From Halocaridina rubra (Eukaryota > Arthropoda > Malacostraca > Decapoda > Atyidae): a DNA stretch of 64,000 nucleotides. The stretch lies in contig JAXCGZ010020998.1 of NCBI GenBank assembly GCA_037179515.1, forward strand, positions 26,001-90,000, given 5' to 3'. Every line of letters starts with the position of its first letter. Within the stretch, counting starts at the first letter, position 1. Below the pieces are notes generated by a model that saw nothing but the letters and a program-made list of their open reading frames with translations, had not been told where the DNA came from and made no database searches. Shown here piece after piece: positions 17,853 to 31,078 of the stretch. Position numbers and translations under genes: made by a program.

Positions 17853-18869
17853 AACCCCCCTACCTCTCTGTCTATCATACCAGCCAATACCGAGACACCT
17901 GAATTAGAAAGATGCACTCCATCCCTTGCATACATATGCTTACGACTAGTGAAGTGATCCCACCCGTCTATAAAACCTATATTATTCTCCCGACAGAAGA
18001 CTCATCCTAGCATTTACTCCTATAGCTCGAGACCACCACTCTGAACTTTGGCTAAGCCTAGGGAGAATACCACACATCACAGGAACTGCACCCCTTTTCC
18101 TAATCTTATCCAGGGCTTGTCTATACAACCTAATCAGCTCTTCACTTCTACCATCCTGCACGTCATTTCCCCCAGCTATCAAACAAACATCTTTTTTCTC
18201 AATCCAGCTATTTATTGACTCACCCACCTTCTTCATACCTGCTCCAGGGAAAAAATATTTTCCTCTAACTCTATGCCTGAGTTTCCTGTCTACATATCTG
18301 CATAGTGAATCCCCTACAATTACCAAAGAACGAGACTTATCCGGAGGATGGGTTACTCCGACCTTGGGAGACTTACCTAGGCTCTTGACCTGAGAGCTTT
18401 TCCCACTTCCATTTTTACGATCGCTAGTACACCTATCTGACTCTATGGTTCCTGAAGAATTGCTGCCGCCACTGTCACATTCATCTCTAAGTGACCTAAA
18501 TGAATTAGCAACCTGTAGTCTAAAAGTATCATTTTTCTTAAGAACCATTTTCGTTGAACCCTTATTCACAACTTTCCAGTCGTCTTCATTATTCAATCGA
18601 CCCTTCCTGGTTAACACCTCTACTTTACCTCTCAGATCCCTGTTCTCCTCAGCTAAGGATCTGACCTCCTGCCTGACTGCGGCCAACTCATTTCTTAAAT
18701 TAAAAATGAGTTTGCTTGCGTCAGACGAGGACAAATCCCCAGCACAGCCACAAACAGCACCAACAACGACACAACTACCAACACCACTACCACTAACACC
18801 ACCAGCACAAAGAACACCACCACTCTCCATTGTACTAAGTTTGGTCAAGATTAGAGCTACTGGAAGCAC
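17846..18869 (-). pseudogene. LINE ORF1 with SGNH-hydrolase-like domain, one frameshift
   Basis: From ATG at 18869 the frame encodes a Gly/Cys-rich start, a coiled-coil stretch (ELAAVRQEVRSLAEENRDL), a basic linker and an SGNH-like domain: SLVIVGDSLCRY (Gly-Asp-Ser block) and CLIAGGNDVQD (Gly-x-Asn-Asp block). The frame stops at about 17982, but the neighbouring frame continues with INNER motif DGVHLSNSG (Asp-x-x-His block) at 17926-17900 and ends at TAG 17848-17846, overlapping ORF2. A single base missing near 18000 explains the break. Such ORF1 proteins are known in CR1 and related LINEs; the hydrolase role in retrotransposition is unclear. Confidence 0.85.
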
Positions 18870-21800
18870 GTCCTCACTGGATGAACCCAGGACTAAACTG
18901 AACCCAGGAACTAAACTGTAAGGGTGCTATAGGAGGCAAAGGCATCAAATAAGGCATTCATATTATTGTGCTTACAACAAATTATTGACCTGCTGCATTT
19001 ATATTTTTAGAGGTGCTTTCTTCACCATAATTAAAAATTCTTTTATCGTCCAATGTGGGAACCGTTCAATAGAACTAATAATCTCCTAGATTTAACAACA
19101 TATTTGCAGACAACTTTGATTTTTGGTCACAATACATTCTGTAATCCTGCTCCCAACATGACTGCAATGACTTATTTGGTCAGATAATTATTATTAAAAA
19201 AAAAAGTTTATTGATCGTTGATTGTAAGAGTCCTGTTAACCTGCATATGATAAATTACAGGTAGTACAAGGTTTGATATGACGACTTGAGATCTTGTTTT
19301 GCCAAGTCTACTCATTGGAACGTGGTCAAAGCCTATATTTACAAAGTTTACTTCTAATTGTGAGATCGAATTGTTATACAAATATAAAACCCTTATTTTT
19401 CACATGATAACGCTCAAGACTGGGTATATATATGGTAATTTAAATATTTTTTTCTTCATTCACATACCAAACAGTTTATCTACATTTACAAAATCTCTAC
19501 AGTATATAATTTTCTATAAATGAAATACATTGGATAAACTACTTTTGAAGTCTTTATAAAATCCATTTTACCACTGAGGATCCATGTTCACAATATCGAA
19601 TAGCCCTTAAAATCTAAGTGAACACACTTAATTTTTACACTGAGAGTGTAGGAGAAATGTATTTATTAATTAGAAAGAGTGGGCTTTTCTATATTCCTTT
19701 CATTTGCATATATTTCTCGCCTAATAATATCTTAAAAAAGGAATTTACTTTGTTCTCTAATATGAATATAATTGATCATTCTTGCTTATTCAGCCCGTTT
19801 AAAAATTACTTTTATCACTCATTGTATTAAAGCAAAAACATCATCTACACACCACTACCAAGACAATTCTCAGATCTAATAATCCAGCATCAGGCAAAGT
19901 TGTTTGAAAATACTTATATAAATTTCAAACAAAGTGAGTGACAAGTATCTACCATTAAGAGTAAAGAACATATCTGTGTCAAAGATATTTATTTTGCTTT
20001 TAATGAGAGAGAATTCAACACAGGGAGTGGACATGGTCCAAATCCCTGTGTTTTGAAAAATCATTTTGTTTGATGTGTGTGTGTAAGTCAGAGAATTGTG
20101 GGCTGGAAGTGGATATAGATGATGTTCTTGCTTCACTATTAAGAGTTCATTGGAAAAAATAATTTGTTTTTAAACTTGGCTGAATGAGCAATAACAAGAA
20201 AATAATTAAACTCATACTATAGAACAGGTTTAAATGAAATTCCATATTTAGATATTAGGAGAGAAAATAATGTAAAAATAAAAGGTAACAGTAAAGAGAA
20301 ACAGTTCAATTCGTACATACATTTCTCATAGGTTTTCATTGTATATATTGAAAGGTGTTTCACTTGATTTGTTTAAGGGTGTTAGGTATTGTGAACCTCG
20401 ATTTCTAAGTAGTAAAATTGATTTAATAATGAAGTGTGTACATCTATCACCCAGTGTATTTATTTAAGAGCATTGTTTTGACAGTTAAAAACGTTTTGTA
20501 TAAAATATAAAGAAAGGATTTTTTGAAGAATTTTTAAATTACCATATGTACCCATTGTTCAGAATGTCATACAGCAGTTGACAACTGATTATGTACAATT
20601 CAATAATCCAGTTAGAGGTAAACTTTTTAGGCTTGGTTTGACTCATTTACAATGAGCAGAATTTTCAAGACTAGACCCCTTTGTGTTTACATCATACCCT
20701 ATTTTAAAAGTATTTCAACATATGTAGACGAGACTGGAGAGACTTCAAACCAATATCAAAGAACATAAAGATATTAACTATGATCAGAAGTCATTGCAAT
20801 CCACTGTTGATAGCATCATCACAGCTTGGATTTTGACCGATGTACAATTGTCTACATATCTAAAAATGTTATATCTTGGAGATTAATGTAGAAATGGCTC
20901 TTAGTGATACTGTTCCCATTTGGATCATAATAAAATATTTGGTGAAAAACAATTGGATTAACTAAAAAAATAAAAATATGGCATTGAAAGAAACGCTACC
21001 TTTGATGCCTTCACCTCCCATAGCACCCCCCTAGATAAAAATCCATTACTTGCTAATTCCCCTCCCACACCCTGCTCATCGAATATGTAATTTATAATTC
21101 TGATGGACTTTGTAGTCTGAATTCCATCGCCTTTCCTAGGATCCGTTTTTCTGGGAAACAAAAAGGTCTGCCAGAGTATGTAACAAGCAACTGTGGAACC
21201 TATGAGATTGAAAGTGCCAAGGCTTTATAAATAACTTCGACTACTCTCTGGGTTTTAATTACCTACAACAGTGACAGTGTCAATGTTGGCTTAATGTTTC
21301 TATTAAAGTAATGTGGCTGCGACATTAAACATTTTATGAATGAAGATTACATGAAAAAATTTATAGTGTCATCAAAGCAAATAATCTTAAAGGCGCCTTC
21401 TTGCCAAGATATACGTTTCACTTGCCTATCTGCAACTCCTTTGCAACAAAAGAGAGGATGCTCACTAGTATCATATTGGAAAGAAGAGGAAAAATTAATT
21501 TATTCTTGTGATAATTATATACACCTTCCTGCTGAAATTGGCAGATGAAGTGAAGTCACACAAACACACGCTTCGAATTTACCAATGTAATGTTACCCAG
21601 TCTGGTCACACCATCAAGGTTTAAGAAGTAAAGCCAGTAAATGAACTAATGTTTTTTACTGAATTTCTGCCATATGTCAAGAGGCATATTTTGCATAAAC
21701 AACAACGGTGCGTCTCTGCATTATCTGGAGAGGTAACCTAAGAAAATGTACAGATAAAAGACATGTGAACCCACAACATTATCACAAGTACTTTACTGCA

Positions 21801-21897
21801 ATTACTACAAATTAGGGGCAACTAAACTCAGGGTGATGAAACTAATGGGAGACACTGAACTTTGCTAAGGGAATTTACTAATTCTCCATTCATATTT

Positions 21898-22044
<147 letters not shown>

Positions 22045-22262
22045 TATAAGACATTCTCTACTAGTGAAAATACATATTTGATTTTTATATCATGTGACTA
22101 ATCTTGCCTAGATATGTTCTCATCACTATATAACTGTGTTACTTACTCTGATTGCGAAAATACATTATTTGACTTTATATCTGAAAAATAATCTTACTTA
22201 GGTATTCATTGGAGAGGCAGCTGTTAGGGAAAATTTCTTAAAAGTGATGAGCCTGAGTAAAT

Positions 22263-22268
22263 TTTAAT
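22263..22268 (-). promoter_or_regulatory. MDH1: Possible poly(A) signal of the MDH1 7B transcript
   Basis: ATTAAA on the - strand, about 150 bases after the TAG of exon 7B. It is the common variant signal and the nearest one seen. In AT-rich DNA this is suggestive only. Confidence 0.35.
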
Positions 22269-22419
22269 ATGTTCTCCAATTCTGCAATATATACCCATAC
22301 CCACCGTATTATTTTAGTACTGCGTTTGTTATATTGAGCAAAAAGAGGAACCTATTAATGTGGAAGGATGTATGCAGAATTGGCGTGTCTCAGAGCCTGG
22401 GCTTAGTTGCGGCATCATC

Positions 22420-22518
22420 CTAGTCTTGACAAGCGGCGACTGCGTCATCACGCTCCTCGCACAATTCCTTGGCAGTTGCGTCCATCTTCTCACGTGCAAA
22501 ATCATCTATAGGGAGATC
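22420..22518 (-). CDS. MDH1: MDH1 alternative terminal exon 7B (distal, canonical-like)
   Basis: On the - strand the acceptor TTTTTGCAG precedes GATCTCCCTATAGATG. The frame gives 32 codons and a TAG at 22422-22420. The peptide DLPIDDFAREKMDATAKEL followed by CEERDDAVAACQD closely matches the last helix of cytosolic MDH (vertebrate form GLPINDFSREKMDLTAKEL). It enters in phase 0, exactly as exon 6 leaves, and would give a 332-residue enzyme. An ATTAAA on the - strand at 22268-22263, about 150 bases past the stop, is a plausible poly(A) signal. Reading past the TAG gives nine sense codons ending P-R-L before a TGA. Confidence 0.9.
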   Translation of the reverse strand, partial: DLPIDDFAREKMDATAKELCEERDDAVAACQD

Positions 22519-22621
22519 CTGCAAAAAGCATAAAATGATATCAAGGTACTTTTAAAAATGCACTGTATAATAGCTTGCTAAAACACTAGGACACTGAAAC
22601 AAGTAAATGGTGGTAATATAT

Positions 22622-22758
22622 TTTTTAAAAGATTCTAGGACCCTTTTTCAGAAACCACAAGAGAATAATTAAGAAAGAAAAAAATAATAATTTGAGGTAA
22701 TTTGGTCATATTGACAATTGCTTAAAAAGCTAAAATGTTCTGAAATACTGCATATGGA
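22622..22758. repeat. MDH1 intron segment duplicated inside a Tigger derivative
   Basis: About 137 bases just upstream of exon 7B (gene sense) recur at 24988-25126 inside the Tigger derivative with roughly 90 percent identity (shared blocks include TTTTTCAGAAACCACAAGAG and TTGGTCATATTGACAATTGC). Here the segment has no transposon sequence around it, so it is more likely the source. Confidence 0.85.
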
Positions 22759-24758
22759 TGGATGGACTAACATGCTGTACAAGTAATATAAAGCTTCCAA
22801 ATAAGTGAGCAAACCTGACACTACAAACTACGATAAGAAGTAAAGATGAGCTAGTAGCTCTGAGGCTGCTGTTCCAAAGCAAGAATGAGAAGTAAGGATG
22901 ACCTGATCTTATCGTGTCTGCAGTTCCAAAGCAGGTTTCAAAGGAATAGCCGCACAATATGAAATATATAAATAAATACGATGCAACAATGACAAATTTA
23001 TATTATATTGATAAGGCTGTACAACATTTATTCTGCAAAAAATAACTGGTGTAATTGCTGAATTGGTGTCTTAATGCCATGTATTAAAGTAAGCAGGAAT
23101 GGAATGGAAGCTCTTCAACAATATAAAAAAATTAAAGGGAATACGAAAAAGGACAATGCTTTAAAATTTTTTAATTTTTTAATTTTTTTTTTCCAATATG
23201 CTCAATAGAATAACCCTAATGCATGCATTTCTAAGGATGCATATTTTGCATAGTAAAAACTGTATGTTCAGCTGATATATTACAACTATTGGATTGAATT
23301 CAAAATCATTCTTTGCGAACAGGACATTGTTCAAAACTAAAGCACATTTTTAAAATTACATTTAGCAAAGCCTATATATTTGTTTATAACTTTTTATTTA
23401 ATATGATACTATATCCTGGTGAAGCCAGCACAACGGCCCCAACTGAACTAGGAGAGAAGGCAGCAAGAAATCGACCAAACCCTACTCTTCCTCACACCTT
23501 TTGTTACCTTACAGTTCCTCACACATTCTAATACCCTACTCTTCCTCACACATTCTGCTACCCTACTCTTTCTCATAACTACAGTTACTCAACTATTCTT
23601 CAAACTTATTTTTTTACCAAATCTTCCTTGCATGTTCTTTTACCTTACTCTTCCTCACACCTGTTACCTTAGTCTTCTTAATACCTTCTGTTACTCAAGT
23701 CTTCCTCACACCTGCTATCCTCCTCTTTGTTACTACTATGTGGCACGAAAAATAAAAATAATATCAGGGAGCATGGGAATGCTAGTCGCTCATCCTTCTA
23801 TCCCTAGCAGCTGATTCTTACAACAAGTAGGGACTATGAATGAAGTACTGGTTCTCCCAACACAAGGGATACATCTTTGAAATCTGGTTGGAATGCCCTG
23901 GGTTTGCACGTATATATTTAAAAGTCTTTCGTAATTTTAAAAAGTAGGTTTTTAACCATCAAGAAAAAACTGAGTAACTTTGACTTGAACTCCCAGTACA
24001 CATATAAAGTATAAAATATAAAACATTAATGAAATATAAAACTATTCACTTAATACCATCTGTATTAACTATTTCCAATGCTGGGAATGGAGTTTTAATA
24101 TTTGTTTCCAATTAGTAACCAAAAGTCCCGACATATAATTACTTCAAGTTTTCTTCCACTTCCAGATTCTAGAACTCTCTTCCTGCTTCAGTCTTCCCTA
24201 ACTCTTATGATTTTCTTTTATAGGAAAAACAGAACTATTGTCATCTTGGGGCCTAGTCCTTCCATATTCAGCCTGACTTTATAATTTTCTTGTTTCTGCA
24301 CTGTCCATAAGTGGCTAGAACCCAGCATTAAGCAAACATAGTACCATCATGGTGCCTTCCAAAAATTCATTTGTTCACTGTGCCTAATTACAGTTCTTTT
24401 ATGACTTCTGGTACAGTATATTCAAGAGGAAATATATATTGCCTCTTAAAACTATGGTCATAAATGAATAAGAACATTAAGATATACCTGAATATTCAAT
24501 TACATGTGTTTTCAATCCTAATACCTCGGTGATAAGCAATGCAATGTAAGACATCTAGAGAGGACAAAATATTTTCTTGCTTTTACTCATGAGCATTAAA
24601 AAGTACCAAAAAGGCTATTTCAAAAATATAATGGACAATGCAAAAAATTATAACCAAATGGTAAACAAGAGGATTAAGACAAGAGTACTGCAAAAATATG
24701 TTATTAGAATTTCGCTAAGGATACATTGCAACAATGCGAGTCATCTACTATGATTATA

Positions 24759-26305
<1,547 letters not shown>

Positions 26306-27226
26306 TACTTCAATGTAAATACAAATCCTAATATCTTCCTACACTGCAAATGCACCACATATAAATTATTCTAAATCATTTTCTTGTTTGCATTACATGA
26401 CTTCTACAATATTTTCTTTTAATACATTATCTTATTTAATGTTAGTTATATTCCATATTTTATGATAAAGTTTAAAAGACAAACAGTCAAAAGAGTTTTG
26501 CACAAGTTATTACTGCCTTCAATACGATTATGAAAGAATAAAAATCTGGCCAATCAATATGTTCTATATTCATTTAAACATACAGTATACATAGATTGAT
26601 ATCAACCTCCTGCCAATCTTCTCTTTTGCTCTTATTCTGTTCATAACCACATACAGAGCTCAGAGAGCAAATTTCTAGGGTTTTGACTGGAGTTTCCATA
26701 ACAGAACAGCTTTATACTGCTATGACACTTCACAAGAGGAAAATATAAAGGGGGGATTTCCAAATCCCTCACTCCCAAAATAGACTCAACTTTTATATAT
26801 GGGGGAACACGAATGCAATATTTTTCATTCCAACCTCAGAAGGAAGAAGCATACACCAAGCAAGAAAGAGGGAATAATTACTGTAATTGATTAAAACTTT
26901 CAGCAAAGCAGGCTCTAAAGAGGATGAAAAAGATTGAAAATATAAATATTGCTTAAGCAATATTTACTATAATGCACTATAACAGGGATTTAACCACAAG
27001 GTTGGTGTAATTTTTAGGCGAGACTAGTGACAAATAAAAAATAAAACAAGCAGTGTCAAAGACTTTAAGTATCACGATATTGTATTCATGACATTATACT
27101 GGTTGTCCAGGCAAAAAATTAGACCCAATAAAGATGATGTGTGTACAGTAAAAGAGAAAACTCATGATAATGTGGTAGTGAAGAAAAAAAGCCTAAGAAG
27201 AAAATATTACTACACGTATTACAATG

Positions 27227-27316
27227 TTACTGTGAAAGCGCTTCATCTCTCTCTTCACAGAGCTCCTTGGCACTTATGTCCAACTTTTCATAAGTGAAAT
27301 CATCGAGCTCAAGATC
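27227..27316 (-). CDS. MDH1: MDH1 alternative terminal exon 7A (proximal)
   Basis: On the - strand the acceptor ATTGACAG precedes GATCTTGAGCTCG. The frame gives 29 codons to a TAA at 27229-27227. The peptide DLELDDFTYEKLDISAKEL followed by CEERDEALSQ is a second, intact version of the MDH C-terminal helix. It is identical to exon 7B at about 18 of 27 aligned positions and lies 4.7 kb upstream of it in the gene. Same phase, same start (GAT) and no internal damage argue for a used alternative last exon rather than a dead copy. It would give a 329-residue enzyme without the 7B tail. I see no strong poly(A) signal close behind it. Confidence 0.85.
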   Translation of the reverse strand, partial: DLELDDFTYEKLDISAKELCEERDEALSQ

Positions 27317-27386
27317 CTGTCAATGAACAATTCATGGGAGCTACACATAGGTGTAAAATTACAGTCGCATTAGAGAAGTGAAGCCA

Positions 27387-27535
27387 TACATATGTATAAA
27401 ATTACAAAATTACATTAGGGTAAACAATTATGATGAGATACGTCCTACTATGCCATACAAATGTATAAACTTACAAAATTACATTAGTGTAAACAATTAT
27501 GAAGATATACGTCCTACTATGATGGGGACTTAAGT
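27387..27535. repeat. Tandem duplication of about 75 bases in an MDH1 intron
   Basis: Two adjacent units, each with TGTATAAA, AAAATTACATTAG and ATACGTCCTACTATG, lie just upstream of exon 7A in gene sense. Confidence 0.75.
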
Positions 27536-28144
27536 CTCCAAGACATAGTGGTGAATATTGAGAATATTTTGGAAGGACCAATTCCAGCCATATTGGAAAG
27601 ATCTTGTTGTAAAGAATATAGGCCTCCTTAACTACTAGGAATATTCCATTGCCAGAACCAATGACTCCTTTATTTCAAAGAGCAGGGAAGCAATATACTT
27701 GTGAGAATGAAGGTTAACAATTTTTTGAAAGATATGTACAACATTCTCATGGAGTAAAGTGAAGAGAATGATATTCTACATAAAGAATTCATATAGCTAC
27801 TTGGGAATCATTTGTGACTATATGGCTGGCCTGCAATTCCTCTATCAGTTTTTAAATTGCTCAGGCTGATAGCCCAAAGAATCAATATAGCTACTTTGGG
27901 AAGCACATCTAGAAATCAGTCGAGCAGCAGATGCAGCACTAGTAATCTACTATGGCACTTCAAAACTTTTAAAATCTCAACACGAAAACTATGTTTTTGG
28001 GTATCAGTAATGTACCTGTATTAGATCAAAAGCGAATACCACAGAAATACACCTGTGCAGTGTTTATAAACCTGCCTACTCTATCTACAGATATAGTAAG
28101 ATACAATAAAATGCTTCTTATGCAATATAAGGAATAATTCTTAC

Positions 28145-28369
28145 CTTCACAATTGTCCACTTTTGGTCCTTGATGACAACAGGGAATGAGTACATGACAC
28201 CCTCAGGAGTGTTGTAAGAGCCATCTGAGAACACGCCCATAGATACAAAGTGTCCCTCAGGAGTGCCCTGCCAAATGCTCTTCATATGGTCACAAGCTGC
28301 CTTTGCTGCAGACATGGCTGACGAGAGTTTTCGAGCAGCAATGACTGCTCCACCACGCTTCTGAACTGT
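28145..28369 (-). CDS. MDH1: MDH1 exon 6 (catalytic domain, C-terminal part)
   Basis: 225 bases, 75 codons, phase 0 at both ends; acceptor TTCCACAG|ACAG, donor GTGAAG|GTAAGAAT. It encodes [20 protein letters not shown], then the [19 protein letters not shown] helix and the [11 protein letters not shown] strand typical of cytosolic MDH (residues about 226-300). This is the last exon common to both predicted isoforms; from its donor the transcript can join 7A (about 830 bases away) or 7B (about 5.6 kb away). Confidence 0.93.
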
Positions 28370-28559
28370 CTGTGGAACAGTTAAAATAAGAATTCCATTA
28401 CAATGATTTCACCATATTAAATTGGTAACTACAAATATTTTTCTAGGAAACTATTTAAGTAATGAAACTGTATAGCATTCTATTATTGTTACTTATTAAG
28501 GCACTGCTCTTCAGCAATTCTAATGATATAAACAATTCTCTACCTCCTTTGTGTTAGTC

Positions 28560-30420
28560 GTCAATAATTTTTTATTTTTCATGTGTGACACTGCGACAGG
28601 CAAAAGTGCCCTCATTAATAAAGGCCCAGGCACAAGAAAACACCAACACGAAGGAAAAGAAAAAGGTAAGGGCAAGGCAGAGATGAGGTAATGATACACA
28701 AAAGAAAATGACAGACAGAAAAATAGTCAAAGAACAGAGGACCTAGAGATATGGAGGATTAGGCCCTGAGGTGATGATAGATCCGCTCTTTGAAGGAAGA
28801 CAGGTCATAAGAATTTGGAAAGACAGAAGGAGGAAGAGCATTCCAGAGTCTGGATGTAGATGGGAAGAACCAGTCGCTGCACTGACCAATACGCGAGCTA
28901 CAAATCTCCACACACCACCTGTGAGATGAGGCCGCTAGGGAAGTGTTACGTGGCCTCAGCAGTGGGGAGGGATGCAATGCGCCAACTCATCAGAGCAGCG
29001 ATGGAAGTAGTAGGGATAGAAAAGAGAAAGGGATGATACCTAACAGTGAAGATAGTGAGAATACAGATTAGAAGTAAGAGAAGGATCATTAATGAGTCTG
29101 ACTGCCTTAGATTCAACCCTATCAAGGATATAAGTATAAGAAAAAGCACCCCAGATGTATGAGAATTATTCTAAGCAGGGAAGGATAAGATTTTACAGAT
29201 TTCAAGTAACTGTAAAGAGGAAAAGTAATGACGAAACAAAACCGAACCCCCAATTTTCTGGATGCAGACTTAGATATTTGGATTAGGCGATTCCTCCAAG
29301 ACAAGTTAGAGGCTATATGGATTCCTAATATGCTGATAGAATTAAGAGGGTAAATTTCGTTAGTTTTGAAGACAATAGGGTTATCAGGAGGAGAAGATAA
29401 AGAGATAGACAGAAACTATGTCTTGGAGGCATTAAATATAACTAAATTTTGGGTGCCCCACTATGATACCCTCTGCAAATCAGAGTTGAGAGTAGAAGAA
29501 AGAGTGATACGAGACTGATTACGAGTAGCAGATGAAGGTTGTGAAGAAAAGTGAAGGGTAGAATCGTCAGCAAAGGGATGAAAAAGAGAGAAAGATGAGG
29601 ATTGTAGATCATTGATGAAGAAAAGGAACAGAGTAGGTGAAAGAACATAGCCCTGTGGAACACAACTAATTGGTAACAGAGAAAGGGCTAGATGTCGCAC
29701 CAACAACAACTACAGATATAAAACTGGAAATCAGAGAACAGAGAGAAGAGGTGAAGCCATAGGCAGGGAGTTTGGCCAACAGAGCCTTGAGCCAGACTCT
29801 GTCAAAAGCCTTTGAGGATTCCCTATAGTTCCCCAGAGAAGATGGCCATACATGAGTAAGATAGGATGGGAGGTCACCAGTGGATCTTAGTCTTGGGGAA
29901 ACCGTACTGGGGATCGGAGACAAGTGAGTTAGACTCAAGGTGTTTCAAGAAGTAAGCATTCAGCAAAGTATCGAGAACTTTAGCAATAGAAGAGGTTAGG
30001 GCAATAGGTTGGTAGTTTGAAGGAATAGAGCGGTCACCCTTCTGAGGAACCGGTTGAACTAAAGCATGCTTCCAAGATGAAGGATAGATACTGGATGACA
30101 GAATGAGGCAAAAAATACGGCAGAGCACGGGAGCCAGTTCATCAGCAAAGTGCTTAAGGAACCTTACAGGGATACCATCGGGACCAGATACCTAGTTCGT
30201 TATTAGTGAGCGAAATACCTTATGAACTTTGCGTGAAGAAAGGATTAGGGAGGGCATAGGGTTAGAGAGGGGTAAAGATTGAGGAACAGGTGTGCTGCAA
30301 TCGTTTATAGAAGAATTGGCAGAATTGGCAGAAAAATGTGAGCTAAAGAGAGTGGCTTCGTTAGTGGGAGAGCAAGCTATACAACCATCAGAACGATCGG
30401 TTTTTTCCTAAGGACCAGAA
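28560..30420 (-). mobile_element. Decayed LINE (jockey/I-like) in MDH1 intron 5
   Basis: The - strand holds reverse transcriptase pieces in shifting frames: SSWKHALVQPVPQKGDRSIP and NYQPIALTSSIAKVLDTLL (about 30100-29950), SKAFDRVWLKALLAKLPAYG (about 29830-29750), VPQGYVLSPTLFLFFINDL (about 29655-29590), then FADDSTLHFSS. The 3' coding end is at 28977-28759 (PSTSRLWNALPPSVFPNSYD). Its 3' UTR, with a GTGCCTGGGCC hairpin region and TGTCGCAGTGTCACAC, reaches about 28590. Many indels make it inactive. It has the same orientation as MDH1. Confidence 0.8.
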
Positions 30421-30734
30421 ACATTTGTCAGTGGGAGAGGAGTAAAGGTCTACAACTTTCCTTTTTATAAAGGAAGCCTAAGACCTTCGAATAAAAGCAG
30501 AGCGAGTTAAATCAGAAGGTGAGGCTTGGTAAGACTGGTGTGCCCAAATTCCTGGTCTGGATAGCCATGGAGCAGGCACGGTATAGTAATATTGGAAAGA
30601 TGTTAGGCTACATTTTGTTTGTAGTCCTTAAATGTTATATTAACATGAAAAGATTGCAACATTAAACTAAAAATGTGCATTATTTGTCAGATATCTCTGA
30701 AAACTCTATAAAATATTGTTAACAATTATGTCAC

Positions 30735-30885
30735 TATCAATTCCCATTCGACTGGGGGGTGGACACAGATTGTAGCTGGGGAATTAAATATGGGTGGCCT
30801 ACCATGTGTCCTGCGATAAAATCGAACACAGGTTTGTTACTTCTCGAGTTGAGTTTTTTACCACTGCACTTCCATGGTCCCCTTT
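30735..30885 (-). mobile_element. tRNA-derived SINE, family B, old copy
   Basis: On the - strand: GGGACCATGGAAGTGCAGTGG with an A-box-like start and TGTGTTCGATTTT as B-box-like core, then GTGTCCACCCCCCAG. It is related to the better copy at 51517-51695. Confidence 0.55.
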
Positions 30886-31078
30886 TTATGACGTATTAAA
30901 CACAATGAGTGATAAAACAGACAGCTTTTAAATTATTTTCTAGGAAGTACAGTAGGGACAAAAATTCAGTAACTGAGAAATTCTAAAAAGATAAATTCAT
31001 AAAGTTGGGTAATTAAACACAAAAATATTAATGTATATCTAGATAATCTTACTTAGTTCACTAAATTAGCAAAAAATA

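Larger units (their letters stand above)
14597..18900 (-). mobile_element. CR1-like LINE, almost full length
   Basis: A non-LTR retrotransposon on the - strand. ORF1 (18869 to about 17846, one frameshift) carries an SGNH-hydrolase-like domain and ORF2 (17852-14760, intact) carries endonuclease and reverse transcriptase. The 3' end at 14597-14615 consists of the repeated octamer TTCTTATG, the short terminal repeat typical of the CR1 group, without poly(A). The 5' border near 18900 is approximate. It sits between the convergent genes CCDC6 and MDH1. Confidence 0.9.
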
